Shown one piece after another: positions 44,649 to 54,854 of a stretch of 64,000 bases of DNA. A program made the position numbers and the translations under genes. The DNA is from Salinibacterium amurskyense (lineage in GTDB: Bacteria; Actinomycetota; Actinomycetes; Actinomycetales; Microbacteriaceae): the NCBI RefSeq assembly GCF_002797685.1, contig NZ_PGFH01000001.1, positions 1,488,001-1,552,000 on the forward strand, written 5' to 3'. The notes under the pieces were generated by a model. The model ran no database searches, was not told the origin of the DNA, and saw only the letters and a program-made list of their open reading frames with translations. Position 1 is the stretch's first letter. Every line of letters begins with the position of its first letter.

Positions 44649-45788
44649 ATGTTACCGGCGCTCAACCCAGACTCAGCGAACCTTACCGATGTGTTGTCAA
44701 GTTCATTTCAGGCAATCTCAGGCGAGGGGAACCGCTTAAACCTGCCTCCCGTGCGGCACGCTGTTGTGCTGCTCGTCGATGGAATGGGTGCTCACAACCT
44801 GAAAGCGCGATTGGGGCATGCCCGCACGCTTGCCGGCGCGTTCTCCAAAGCCGCCGTGATTCAGTCCGGGTTCCCGACAACGACGGCGTCAGCCATTGCC
44901 GGTCTCACGACGGGGCAGCGATCGGGCCGGCACGGCTTGGTGGGATACAGCGCTTTTGATCCGGTGAACAATCGAGTCTTCCAGCAGCTTTCGGGGTGGG
45001 ATTCTCTCACCGACCCCGCCACGTGGCAGAGGGTTCCGACGATCTTCGAGCGCGCGACGGAGCGTGGCAACACCGTCGTCACCGTAGGAGCCGCACGCTA
45101 CCGGGATTCGGGGTTCACGAAGGCTGTCTTACGCGGCGCGCGTTACGTTGTCGCCGGTTCGCTGGCTGAGCGGATTCGCGCCGCGGTAGAAGTTGGTCAC
45201 ACGAGCGATCGACCCTCACTTACGTACGTTTATGCGCCCGAACTCGATATGGCCGGTCATGCGAACGGGTGGCAATCGCCACAATGGACCCACGCACTTG
45301 AATCTCTCGACTCGGCGCTTGCATCTGCTGTACCAGAGCTCTCTGCTGATCAGGGCCTACTTGTCACCGCTGACCACGGGATGATCGATGTCCCTCGTGA
45401 GTCGCATGTGCTGTTTGATTCCGCACCAGAGTTGCTCGAGGGCATCGCCCACATTGCTGGTGAGCCTCGCTGCCTCCAGCTCCATTTCGAAGCGAGTCTC
45501 GATGCGGATGCCCGCGCCACAGTTCTCGAACGCTGGCGCGACTCCGAAGGCGGTCGAGCCTGGGTCGTCAGCAGAGATGAAGCCATTGCGGCGGGCTGGT
45601 TCGGCGACGTTGATCCGGAAGTGATCGCTCGAATCGGCGACATCATCGTCGCCGCCCGTAAGGGGATCGCTTATTACGATTCGCGCGCAGCTAACGACAA
45701 GGCGCGCAACATGATCGGCCAGCACGGATCGTGGTCGGATGAAGAGCTCCGAGTGCCGCTGTTGAGGTTCGGAGCATTCGCGCTCTAG
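44649..45788 (+). CDS. Alkaline-phosphatase-superfamily nucleotide pyrophosphatase/phosphodiesterase
   Basis: A 379-residue metalloenzyme of the type I phosphodiesterase/nucleotide pyrophosphatase family. Metal and nucleophile motifs: LLVDGMGAHN (Asp44), GFPTTTASAIAGL with the nucleophilic Thr around 77-79, YAPELDMAGHANG and VTADHGMIDVP, supplying the remaining Asp and His ligands. No signal peptide or membrane segment is seen, so the enzyme is probably cytoplasmic. Start chosen is ATG 44649 (MLPALNPDS); the frame is open for 119 more codons upstream, but that segment lies antisense to parC. The natural substrate is unknown. Confidence 0.88.
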   Translation: MLPALNPDSANLTDVLSSSFQAISGEGNRLNLPPVRHAVVLLVDGMGAHNLKARLGHARTLAGAFSKAAVIQSGFPTTTASAIAGLTTGQRSGRHGLVGYSAFDPVNNRVFQQLSGWDSLTDPATWQRVPTIFERATERGNTVVTVGAARYRDSGFTKAVLRGARYVVAGSLAERIRAAVEVGHTSDRPSLTYVYAPELDMAGHANGWQSPQWTHALESLDSALASAVPELSADQGLLVTADHGMIDVPRESHVLFDSAPELLEGIAHIAGEPRCLQLHFEASLDADARATVLERWRDSEGGRAWVVSRDEAIAAGWFGDVDPEVIARIGDIIVAARKGIAYYDSRAANDKARNMIGQHGSWSDEELRVPLLRFGAFAL

Positions 45789-45858
45789 GTACGCCGTGTG
45801 TCGGTGCGGCTTTGCCCGCACAACTCGGTCGCGTCGGGCCGGGTTGCGTCGGAGCAGG

Positions 45859-46869
45859 CTAGGCCGGGTCGTCGTCCGGCTTTGTGCCAAAGACGATGTC
45901 GTCCCAGCTAGGCATCGCAACGCGGCGGCGTCGTGACTTTGCCGTCGGCTGAGGTGCCGTTGCTTGGGGAGGCGCGGGAGCATCGTGACGCTCTTCCGCC
46001 GCCGGCGGGTCAAGCAGGCGCATCGAAGGTTCGGTGCTGGTTGTCGGCACAGGCTCTTCTTCTTCGGCATCGAAATTGGCGGGCTCCCGTTCGCCACGGC
46101 GGCGGCGGAGAGCATCGAGCAAATCTGCGGTTTGGTTGCCGACGCCTGCGTCGGCACTGCGATCGCGCATAACGGGCAGTTCCGCTGGCCGGATAGGAGC
46201 GGGCTCATCGCCCAGGTCGTCAATGTCGAACGCTCCGCTATCGAAGCGTGCAGCATCCGGAGCGCCTTCGGTGGGCGTTACGGCACGGAGACGGGGGATG
46301 AGTGCCCCGCTCACTTCGCCCTGCTGCGACAGCGTCTTCGCCTCGTTGTTGAGCGGGGAAAGCGACTGACGCTTGGGGTCGTACTGCCAGCGTGCATCGT
46401 GATCGATGGTGTTTGCGCTGAACGAAAGCTTGACGATCCACCCCGACTCGGGGTCTTTCCAGCTAGCCCAGCGCTCGTCAGCCGCGTTCATGTCGGCTAA
46501 GCGTTCACGGATAGCGGATCCGAAGGTTCGTGTGGAAGTGAGGGAGTCAGTTTCGCCCGCCACATGGACGGGAACAGCGAGGGCCGACTTGACGACAAAC
46601 TCGCGCTCGGCGACAACCGGTCCTTCGAAGCGCTCGATGTACTCGAGGTCGGCGCCGGTGAGGTTCGCAACATCCTGGGCCGACATACCGGCACGGATGT
46701 GGGCCTGAATCTCGCGGGGAGCCAGCTTGGGGCCCGTTCCCGAGAGGGCGCGGCTTTGACGCAGTCGAGACTGCAACACGCTGTCAACAGCGAGACGATA
46801 CCGGGTGCCGTCGTTACTCGACACGATCAGTGCACCGTCTTGTACTTCGATTACCCGAAGGTCTTCCAT
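45859..46869 (-). CDS. sepH: Septation protein SepH
   Basis: A 336-residue protein of the SepH (DUF3071) family, which binds FtsZ and promotes Z-ring assembly in Actinobacteria. The N-terminal domain (about 1-170) includes LAPREIQAHIRAGMSAQDVANLTGADLEYIERFEGPVVAEREFV with a helix-turn-helix-like element, and RWASWKDPESGWIVKLSF. The rest is a Pro/Ala/Glu linker and a basic tail (KSRRRRVAMPSWDDIVFGTK) typical of the family. GGAGAAG precedes the ATG. The neighbouring DUF4193, dut, DUF3710 and DUF3159 genes are the usual actinobacterial company. Confidence 0.93.
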   Translation of the reverse strand: MEDLRVIEVQDGALIVSSNDGTRYRLAVDSVLQSRLRQSRALSGTGPKLAPREIQAHIRAGMSAQDVANLTGADLEYIERFEGPVVAEREFVVKSALAVPVHVAGETDSLTSTRTFGSAIRERLADMNAADERWASWKDPESGWIVKLSFSANTIDHDARWQYDPKRQSLSPLNNEAKTLSQQGEVSGALIPRLRAVTPTEGAPDAARFDSGAFDIDDLGDEPAPIRPAELPVMRDRSADAGVGNQTADLLDALRRRRGEREPANFDAEEEEPVPTTSTEPSMRLLDPPAAEERHDAPAPPQATAPQPTAKSRRRRVAMPSWDDIVFGTKPDDDPA

Positions 46870-46993
46870 AGCGAACTTCTCCAGCCCTCACGATTCCCCT
46901 TTAGGGTCGCACGCATTGGGTGGAATTCATGGGAATAACACGCCCCCATGAACAGTTATCACAGGCGCTGCACAGTGATGCAGAATCCGCGGT

Positions 46994-47022
46994 TTGCAAT
47001 TCGTCTCGCTTTCATGGAGACT
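46994..47022 (+). promoter_or_regulatory. Candidate promoter of the DUF4193 gene
   Basis: TTGCAA and GAGACT are spaced by 17 nt and lie about 48 nt before the start. Weak consensus match. Confidence 0.3.
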
Positions 47023-47069
47023 GTGCCCGCCGATTCCGGTGATTCAACGTAAAAAAGAAGTGGATGGGC

Positions 47070-47363
47070 ATGGCCACCGACTACGACGCACCTCGTAAGA
47101 CCGACGACGACTCCGAGTCGATCGAGGCTCTTAAAGAGCGTGTTCCTGACAAAATGTCGGGCTCGGTTGACGTCGACGACTCAGACAACCCGGCAAACTT
47201 TGAGCTTGCCGGCGCAGACCTTTCTGACCTCGACCTCGATGTGGTTGTTCTGCCTCCTCAGGCTGACGAATTCACTTGCGTGAGCTGCTTCCTGGTGAAG
47301 CACCGCTCGCAGGTAGACCACACCACGAAGCTCGGCGCTATCTGCCTGGAGTGCGCAGCTTAA
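47070..47363 (+). CDS. DUF4193 family protein (zinc-ribbon tail)
   Basis: A 97-residue acidic protein starting MATDYDAPRKTDDDSE, the common N-terminus of DUF4193. Its C-terminal 29 residues hold CVSCFLVKHRSQ and ICLECAA, two CxxC pairs that should bind one zinc. The start was placed at ATG 47070 to match the family; an in-frame ATG at 47064 adds two residues. Its last 26 nt overlap the convergent DUF3093 gene, so both stop codons lie inside the other coding sequence. Function unknown; conserved beside sepH and dut across Actinobacteria. Confidence 0.9.
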   Translation: MATDYDAPRKTDDDSESIEALKERVPDKMSGSVDVDDSDNPANFELAGADLSDLDLDVVVLPPQADEFTCVSCFLVKHRSQVDHTTKLGAICLECAA

Positions 47364-47793
47364 CCTCTGCGATCGCTTCAGCAACCAATTCGGGAGTGCG
47401 GCTCGACAACAACCAATACGGTGTCGGGTCGCTCTCATCGAGTAGTTCAAGGCGCACGACAGGCGACACCCAGCCTCGAATCATCAACCAGGCCCGCGCA
47501 TCCAGTCGCTGCCCGCGTTCGAGCGTCGCCTCGGTGCCGTCAAACGTTGTGACCTCTCCGATGATTTCAATCGGAAGGCGAGCACTTCCGGCGCGCAATT
47601 CTTTGTCATCAATCGTGATGAGCGGCGCCGACCACAGCAAGAAGCCGACTATCGCGAGATAGAGCACTGCGGCGGTGATGTAGCCGACGGTGATGTTGAT
47701 CGGCAAGAAGACCAAAATGCTGGCCGGAATGATGAGTGCGGTGCTGAGGTACAGCCACGCGGTGGGCCACAAGCGTTCACGGTAGTAAGTCAC
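47338..47793 (-). CDS. DUF3093 membrane protein
   Basis: A 151-residue protein with two adjacent membrane helices near the N-terminus (LYLSTALIIPASILVFLPI and GYITAAVLYLAIVGFLLW) and a soluble C-terminal domain containing the repeated pattern LDARAWLMIRGWVSPVVRLELLDESDPTPYWLLSSRTPE. This matches DUF3093, an actinobacterial family of unknown function. The GTG start at 47793 is preceded by TGTAAT at 6 nt, suggesting a leaderless transcript divergent from dut. It ends inside the DUF4193 gene (26-bp convergent overlap). Confidence 0.88.
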   Translation of the reverse strand: MTYYRERLWPTAWLYLSTALIIPASILVFLPINITVGYITAAVLYLAIVGFLLWSAPLITIDDKELRAGSARLPIEIIGEVTTFDGTEATLERGQRLDARAWLMIRGWVSPVVRLELLDESDPTPYWLLSSRTPELVAEAIAEVKLRTPGR

Positions 47794-47799
47794 TCATCC

Positions 47800-47805
47800 A
47801 TTACA
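47800..47805 (-). promoter_or_regulatory. Candidate -10 box of leaderless DUF3093 transcript
   Basis: TGTAAT on the minus strand, 6 nt before the GTG start. Confidence 0.35.
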
Positions 47806-47850
47806 CACTGATTTTGCTGTGTGCGTTTCGGCGAGTTGGGTCTTCTGCAC

Positions 47851-47856
47851 TAGCCT
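47851..47856 (+). promoter_or_regulatory. Candidate -10 box of leaderless dut transcript
   Basis: TAGCCT is followed by 6 nt and the GTG at 47863. Confidence 0.45.
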
Positions 47857-47862
47857 CGACTC

Positions 47863-48327
47863 GTGATTGACAACGTAGAGGTGCTTATCTCATCCGGCCA
47901 GACGCCGACCTACGCGCATCCTGGAGACGCCGGTGCCGACCTGTATTCGGCGGCAAGTTACTCGCTCGCACCGGGAGCGCGGGAAACCGTTGCTACAGGA
48001 GTCTCTATCGCCCTTCCCGATGGGTATGTTGCCTTTGTCGTGCCCCGGAGTGGCCTCGCGTCGCGCCACGGCATCACCATCGTCAACAGCCCGGGAACAG
48101 TGGATGCTGGCTACCGGGGTGAAATTCGGGTTACGTTGCTCAATACTGATGCTTCATCCACTTTCGAGATCGAGCCGGGCGATAGAATCGCGCAATTGAT
48201 CGTTATGCCAGTTTCCCGAGCTCGATTCATCCCCGTATCGACTCTTCCTGGCAGCCATCGCGGTGAGGCGGGCTTCGGCTCGACCGGATTCCGTGCAGAG
48301 TCAACACAACAAGGAGCCACGTCGTGA
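47863..48327 (+). CDS. dut: dUTP diphosphatase
   Basis: A 154-residue trimeric dUTPase that hydrolyses dUTP to dUMP, keeping uracil out of DNA and feeding dTMP synthesis. The five family motifs are seen in order: HPGDAGADLYSA, VVPRSGLASRHGITIVNSPGTVDAGYRGEI (two motifs, with the catalytic Asp in the second), GDRIAQLIVMPV, and the C-terminal arm RGEAGFGSTGFR. The GTG start is 6 nt after TAGCCT with no Shine-Dalgarno sequence. The stop codon overlaps the start of the DUF3710 gene (4 nt), so dut, DUF3710 and DUF3159 form a tightly coupled operon. Confidence 0.96.
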   Translation: MIDNVEVLISSGQTPTYAHPGDAGADLYSAASYSLAPGARETVATGVSIALPDGYVAFVVPRSGLASRHGITIVNSPGTVDAGYRGEIRVTLLNTDASSTFEIEPGDRIAQLIVMPVSRARFIPVSTLPGSHRGEAGFGSTGFRAESTQQGATS

Positions 48328-48932
48328 GCGACACTACTGAGACCGAGCAGCCGCAGGATCACCCCAAATCGGCACCGGAGAATCGCGCCACCGATGGTCC
48401 TCTCGATGAGAGTGAAGCAAACGCTGTTCGCCCTTACGTCGATCTGGGTGGCGTCAAAATTCTTCCCCGCCAAGAGCTGCACCTTCGCCTTGAGGTGGAG
48501 GAAGCGAGCAAGCGCGTCGTCGCCGTGGGGCTTGACTACGCCGGATCAACGCTCCAAATTCAGCCTTTTGCTGCGCCCCGCTCGAGTGGTCTTTGGCATG
48601 AGATTCGCCAGCAGATTATCGATCAGGTGCACACGCAGGGCGGGACGACGAAGGTCTCTGAGGGACCGTTCGGCCCCGAGGTTTTCGCTGAAATTCCCGT
48701 TGCTGGTAAGCCGGGGGAGAAGCGCATCGCCCGTTTCGTCGGTGTTGACGGGCCACGCTGGTTCCTTCGCGGCGTGATTGCCGGTGAGGCATTGAACAGT
48801 GCGGACGCCGCCACCAAGATCGAAGATCTTTTCCGCTCGATTGTGGTGATTCGCGGTAACACCCCGATGCCACCGCGCGACCTCATCCCGCTGCACATGC
48901 CGGCGACGGGTGATAAAGAAGCCAAGGCGTGA
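48324..48932 (+). CDS. DUF3710 family protein
   Basis: A 202-residue soluble protein. After an acidic, probably disordered 35-residue N-terminus it contains RPYVDLGGVKILPRQELHLRLEVEE, IQPFAAPRSSGLWHEIRQQI, and GPRWFLRGVIAGEAL. The latter two are recognisable blocks of DUF3710, a family of unknown function found downstream of dut in Actinobacteria. It overlaps dut by 4 nt at its start and DUF3159 by 4 nt at its end, implying translational coupling. No catalytic motif is apparent. Confidence 0.9.
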   Translation: MSDTTETEQPQDHPKSAPENRATDGPLDESEANAVRPYVDLGGVKILPRQELHLRLEVEEASKRVVAVGLDYAGSTLQIQPFAAPRSSGLWHEIRQQIIDQVHTQGGTTKVSEGPFGPEVFAEIPVAGKPGEKRIARFVGVDGPRWFLRGVIAGEALNSADAATKIEDLFRSIVVIRGNTPMPPRDLIPLHMPATGDKEAKA

Positions 48933-49660
48933 GTTCGGCTGACGAGCACGAGGGGGAGTCCGGTGCCGAAGGTGCCGGGGTTGAGCCCAGTGTTCGTGAA
49001 GCGCTAGCAGCCGCGGCTCGCCGGTCCGCCGTCGGTCAGGTGGCGCCAGGCGAGGCACCAACAACTGGCGCATTGCTTGCCGCGATGGGCGGCATCCGTG
49101 GCCTAGTGGAGTCGATTCTGCCCGGCCTCGCCTTTCTGGTCATTTTCACAATCACTCAGGAGCTCGTCGCTTCCGTCGTGGCACCAGTGATTGTTGCGGT
49201 GGGCTTCGTTCTCGCACGCCTCATCTCGCGTACCCCGGTATCTTCCGCCCTTGTCGGTGTCTTAGGTGTCGCGCTTTCGGCTGGCCTCGCGCTCATCACC
49301 GGACGAGCGGAAGACAATTTCGTGCTCGGTTTCATCATCAACGCTGTTTTTCTTGCCGCCATCATCGTCAGCGTGATTGCTCGACGGCCGCTCGTCGGGC
49401 TAATCGCAACGTTCCTCGTGCCGAGCGCGTCGGACTGGTTGGAAGACAAGGCCAAGTTTCGGGTCGCTTTGATCGCCACCGTGCTCTGGGCGGCTCTCTT
49501 CGCGGTTCGCCTCGGAGTCGAGTTGCCGCTGTACTTCGCGGAAGCGACGCAGGCCTTGGCTACGGCGAAGCTGCTCCTCGGAGTTCCGCTGTACGCGGGA
49601 GTGCTCTGGGTAACGTGGCTCTTGATGCGTACGGCCTACGGACGAAGCGCATCCGAGTAG
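48929..49660 (+). CDS. DUF3159 membrane protein
   Basis: A 243-residue integral membrane protein. An acidic N-terminus of about 50 residues precedes GALLAAMGGIRGLVESILPGLAFLVIFTITQ, the marker block of DUF3159, and then about six membrane helices extend to near the C-terminus (LLLGVPLYAGVLWVTWLLMRTAYGRS). The family has intracellular-septation-protein-A-like hydrophobic topology, but no function is established. It starts 4 nt inside the DUF3710 gene, the last gene of the dut operon. Confidence 0.88.
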   Translation: MSSADEHEGESGAEGAGVEPSVREALAAAARRSAVGQVAPGEAPTTGALLAAMGGIRGLVESILPGLAFLVIFTITQELVASVVAPVIVAVGFVLARLISRTPVSSALVGVLGVALSAGLALITGRAEDNFVLGFIINAVFLAAIIVSVIARRPLVGLIATFLVPSASDWLEDKAKFRVALIATVLWAALFAVRLGVELPLYFAEATQALATAKLLLGVPLYAGVLWVTWLLMRTAYGRSASE

Positions 49661-49712
49661 TTCGAAGTTGTCGCCGTGGCGACCAGTTCGCCGAAACGCC
49701 ATGGTGTATATT

Positions 49713-49730
49713 TATCTCGACGTCAAGATA
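49713..49730 (+). promoter_or_regulatory. Near-perfect 18-bp palindrome upstream of acnA
   Basis: TATCTCGACGTCAAGATA is symmetrical at 16 of 18 positions; its reverse complement differs only at the sixth and thirteenth bases. TATATT just upstream (49707-49712) could be a -10 box and TAGGCT (49772-49777) a second. The symmetry suggests a dimeric regulator. Streptomyces TamR, a MarR-family protein, controls aconitase through palindromic sites, so a MarR-type regulator is a reasonable guess. Confidence 0.65.
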
Positions 49731-49841
49731 CTTTTGGCGCAAGTCGCAGCGCAGTTTCTGCGATTCAGTCTTAGGCTTGCCTTGCTGGATGCAGCGCACG
49801 CTCCGCGCAAGGATTGAAGAACCGTAGCAAGGGAGATGACA

Positions 49842-52658
<2,817 letters not shown>

Positions 52659-52676
52659 CTAGCGCGTGCGCAAAGG

Positions 52677-52717
52677 GCGCGCGGGAGGAGCATTTATGCT
52701 CTCCCCGCGCGCTTTTT
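52677..52717 (+). terminator. Rho-independent terminator after acnA
   Basis: GCGCGCGGG-A-GGAGCAT pairs with ATGCTCTCCCCGCGCGC around TT, followed by five T. Confidence 0.88.
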
Positions 52718-52789
52718 GCGTTGCTGGAGAAGACTGAGGGTCGGCTCAGAACCTCATGCACATTTGTTCACATGGCAATTGAAGGAGCC

Positions 52790-52795
52790 TAGACT
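52790..52795 (+). promoter_or_regulatory. Candidate -10 box of leaderless dxs transcript
   Basis: TAGACT is followed by 6 nt and the ATG at 52802. TTGTTC lies 20 nt upstream as a possible -35. Confidence 0.5.
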
Positions 52796-52801
52796 GAACG
52801 T

Positions 52802-54748
52802 ATGAACATACTCGAGGGAATCAATGGTCCCCGAGATCTAGACGGTCTCTCTACACAGCAACTTACTCAGCTATCGCAAGAGATCCGCGAGTTCTTGATC
52901 GAAAACGTGTCGCGAACGGGCGGGCATCTCGGCCCCAACCTCGGCGTTGTCGAGCTCACTACGGCTATTCATCGTGTCTTTGACTCACCGCGAGATGCTG
53001 TGGTGTTCGACACCGGGCACCAGAGCTACGTTCACAAGATTTTGACGGGCCGCAAAGACTTCACAAAACTACGTTCGCAGGGTGGCCTTGCGGGTTACCC
53101 GCAACGTTCAGAATCTGAGCACGACATCGTAGAGAGTTCCCACGCCTCGAGTTCACTGTCGTGGGCAGACGGAATTTCCCGCGCCTTCGAAATGACGGGC
53201 CAGGGCGACCGTCACGTGGTCGCAGTTGTCGGCGACGGGGCCCTCACGGGCGGGATGACGTGGGAAGCGCTCAACAACATCAGCGACGACAACAGTCGCA
53301 ATTTGGTCATTGTCGTCAACGACAATGGGCGGTCGTATGCTCCTACCATCGGAGGAATGGCGCACTTTCTCAATAGCGTGCGCACGCGACGGTCCTACCG
53401 CTCGCTGCATGGATCGAGCGAGAAATTCTTCGGCACCTTTGGAGGACCGGGAAGAGCGCTGTATCGCGGCATCCGCGGCGGCGCACACGGGTTCCTTTCG
53501 CGCTTTAGCAACAACGAAGCTCTCTACTCCAATCTGGACATCAAGTACTTGGGCCCCGTTCACGGCCACGACATCGGCGCGCTCGTCGAGACGCTCGAGC
53601 AGGCTAAGTCGTACGGCGCTCCGGTTATCGTTCACGCGATTACCGAGAAGGGCCGCGGCTACGAACCGGCCTTGGCCGACGTCGCGGACCAGTTCCACGC
53701 TGTCGGTCAGATTGATCCCGCGACAGGGGAGCCGATCGAAACGGGCGGCGCTGCATCGTGGACATCGGTCTTCTCCGAAGAAATCGTGAAGCTGGCGGAT
53801 GCCAACCCGCGTCTCGTCGGAATCACTGCTGCCATGCTGCGTCCCACGGGCCTTCATCGCTTCGCTGAAAAGTATCCGGCACGGGTTCACGACGTCGGCA
53901 TCGCCGAACAACACGCGGTTACGTCAGCAGCGGGACTCGCGTTTGGCGGACTTCACCCCGTTGTGGCGCTTTACGCCACATTCGTCAATCGCGCATTCGA
54001 CCAGGTGCTGATGGATGTCGCGCTTCACCGCGCGGGCGTCACCTTCGTGCTTGATCGGGCGGGGGTCACCGGCCCCGACGGCGCAAGCCATCACGGCATG
54101 TGGGATCTCGCACTACTGCAGGTCGTCCCGAATATCCGTATTGCGGCCCCCAGAGACGCTGCACGCCTGCGTGAGGAGCTCGGCGAGGCCGTTACGGTCG
54201 ACGATGCACCAACCGTCATTCGCTTCGCTAAAGGCACCGTAGGGACCGAGTACGATGCGCTTCGTCGCACCGATGACGGTGTGGATGTGCTTCGCGAAGA
54301 CGAGCAGCGCGATGTCCTCATCGTTACGGTGGGATCGATGGCCAAGACTGGACTGCAGGTTGCAGAGCTTCTCGCAGCCCAAGGAATCGGTGCGACCGTA
54401 ATCGACCCTCGCTGGGTGGTTCCGGTTCCCCGGAGTGTCATCGATTTCGCCGCAGATCACCGCATCGTAATCACGATCGAAGACGGTGTGCGCGTGGGCG
54501 GTATCGGAACGCGCATTCGCCAGGACATGCGTGCCCATGGCGTCGACACCGCGGTGAACGAGCTGGGATTGCCAGACACGTTCCTCGATCACGGCAGCCG
54601 TGACTACATCCTTAATCAGGTGGGCTTGACCCCCCAGCACATTGCTCGCGATGTTGTCGCCCAGGTGCTCGGCAGCAAGATCCCGATTGCTCGGCCGCTT
54701 CTTGAGAGCGACTCCGATGAGTATCGGCTTCCCGCCGAACGCAGCTAG
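52802..54748 (+). CDS. dxs: 1-deoxy-D-xylulose-5-phosphate synthase
   Basis: A 648-residue ThDP enzyme that condenses pyruvate and glyceraldehyde-3-phosphate, the first step of the MEP route to isoprenoids. The N-terminal domain has HLGPNLGVVELTTAIHRVFDSPRDAVVFDTGHQSYVHKILTGR and the ThDP motif VVGDGALTGGM (GDG at 144-146) ending in the VVNDN segment. The middle domain has DVGIAEQHAVTSAAGLAFGG with the catalytic Glu, and RAGVTGPDGASHHGMWDLA. The C-terminal domain resembles transketolase domain 3. The TAGACT box 6 nt before the ATG and the weak Shine-Dalgarno suggest a leaderless transcript. Confidence 0.96.
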   Translation: MNILEGINGPRDLDGLSTQQLTQLSQEIREFLIENVSRTGGHLGPNLGVVELTTAIHRVFDSPRDAVVFDTGHQSYVHKILTGRKDFTKLRSQGGLAGYPQRSESEHDIVESSHASSSLSWADGISRAFEMTGQGDRHVVAVVGDGALTGGMTWEALNNISDDNSRNLVIVVNDNGRSYAPTIGGMAHFLNSVRTRRSYRSLHGSSEKFFGTFGGPGRALYRGIRGGAHGFLSRFSNNEALYSNLDIKYLGPVHGHDIGALVETLEQAKSYGAPVIVHAITEKGRGYEPALADVADQFHAVGQIDPATGEPIETGGAASWTSVFSEEIVKLADANPRLVGITAAMLRPTGLHRFAEKYPARVHDVGIAEQHAVTSAAGLAFGGLHPVVALYATFVNRAFDQVLMDVALHRAGVTFVLDRAGVTGPDGASHHGMWDLALLQVVPNIRIAAPRDAARLREELGEAVTVDDAPTVIRFAKGTVGTEYDALRRTDDGVDVLREDEQRDVLIVTVGSMAKTGLQVAELLAAQGIGATVIDPRWVVPVPRSVIDFAADHRIVITIEDGVRVGGIGTRIRQDMRAHGVDTAVNELGLPDTFLDHGSRDYILNQVGLTPQHIARDVVAQVLGSKIPIARPLLESDSDEYRLPAERS

Positions 54749-54791
54749 CCGCGGCGCCGCGCGGGTTACGCCGCGTGGAAACTTAACGACT

Positions 54792-54828
54792 CGAGGCCCT
54801 GTTCAGATTCTTTCTGAACAGGGCCTCG
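54792..54828. terminator. Bidirectional terminator between dxs and fadB
   Basis: A perfect 15-bp stem (CGAGGCCCTGTTCAG with its complement) around a 7-nt loop, placed between convergent genes. Confidence 0.88.
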
Positions 54829-54854
54829 GCCGTTATATCGGTAGGGGTGCGCGC

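Noticed and set aside
46945-46975. DnaA-box-like sequence (TTATCACAG)
   Set aside because: A single imperfect copy with no cluster, and no replication genes nearby.
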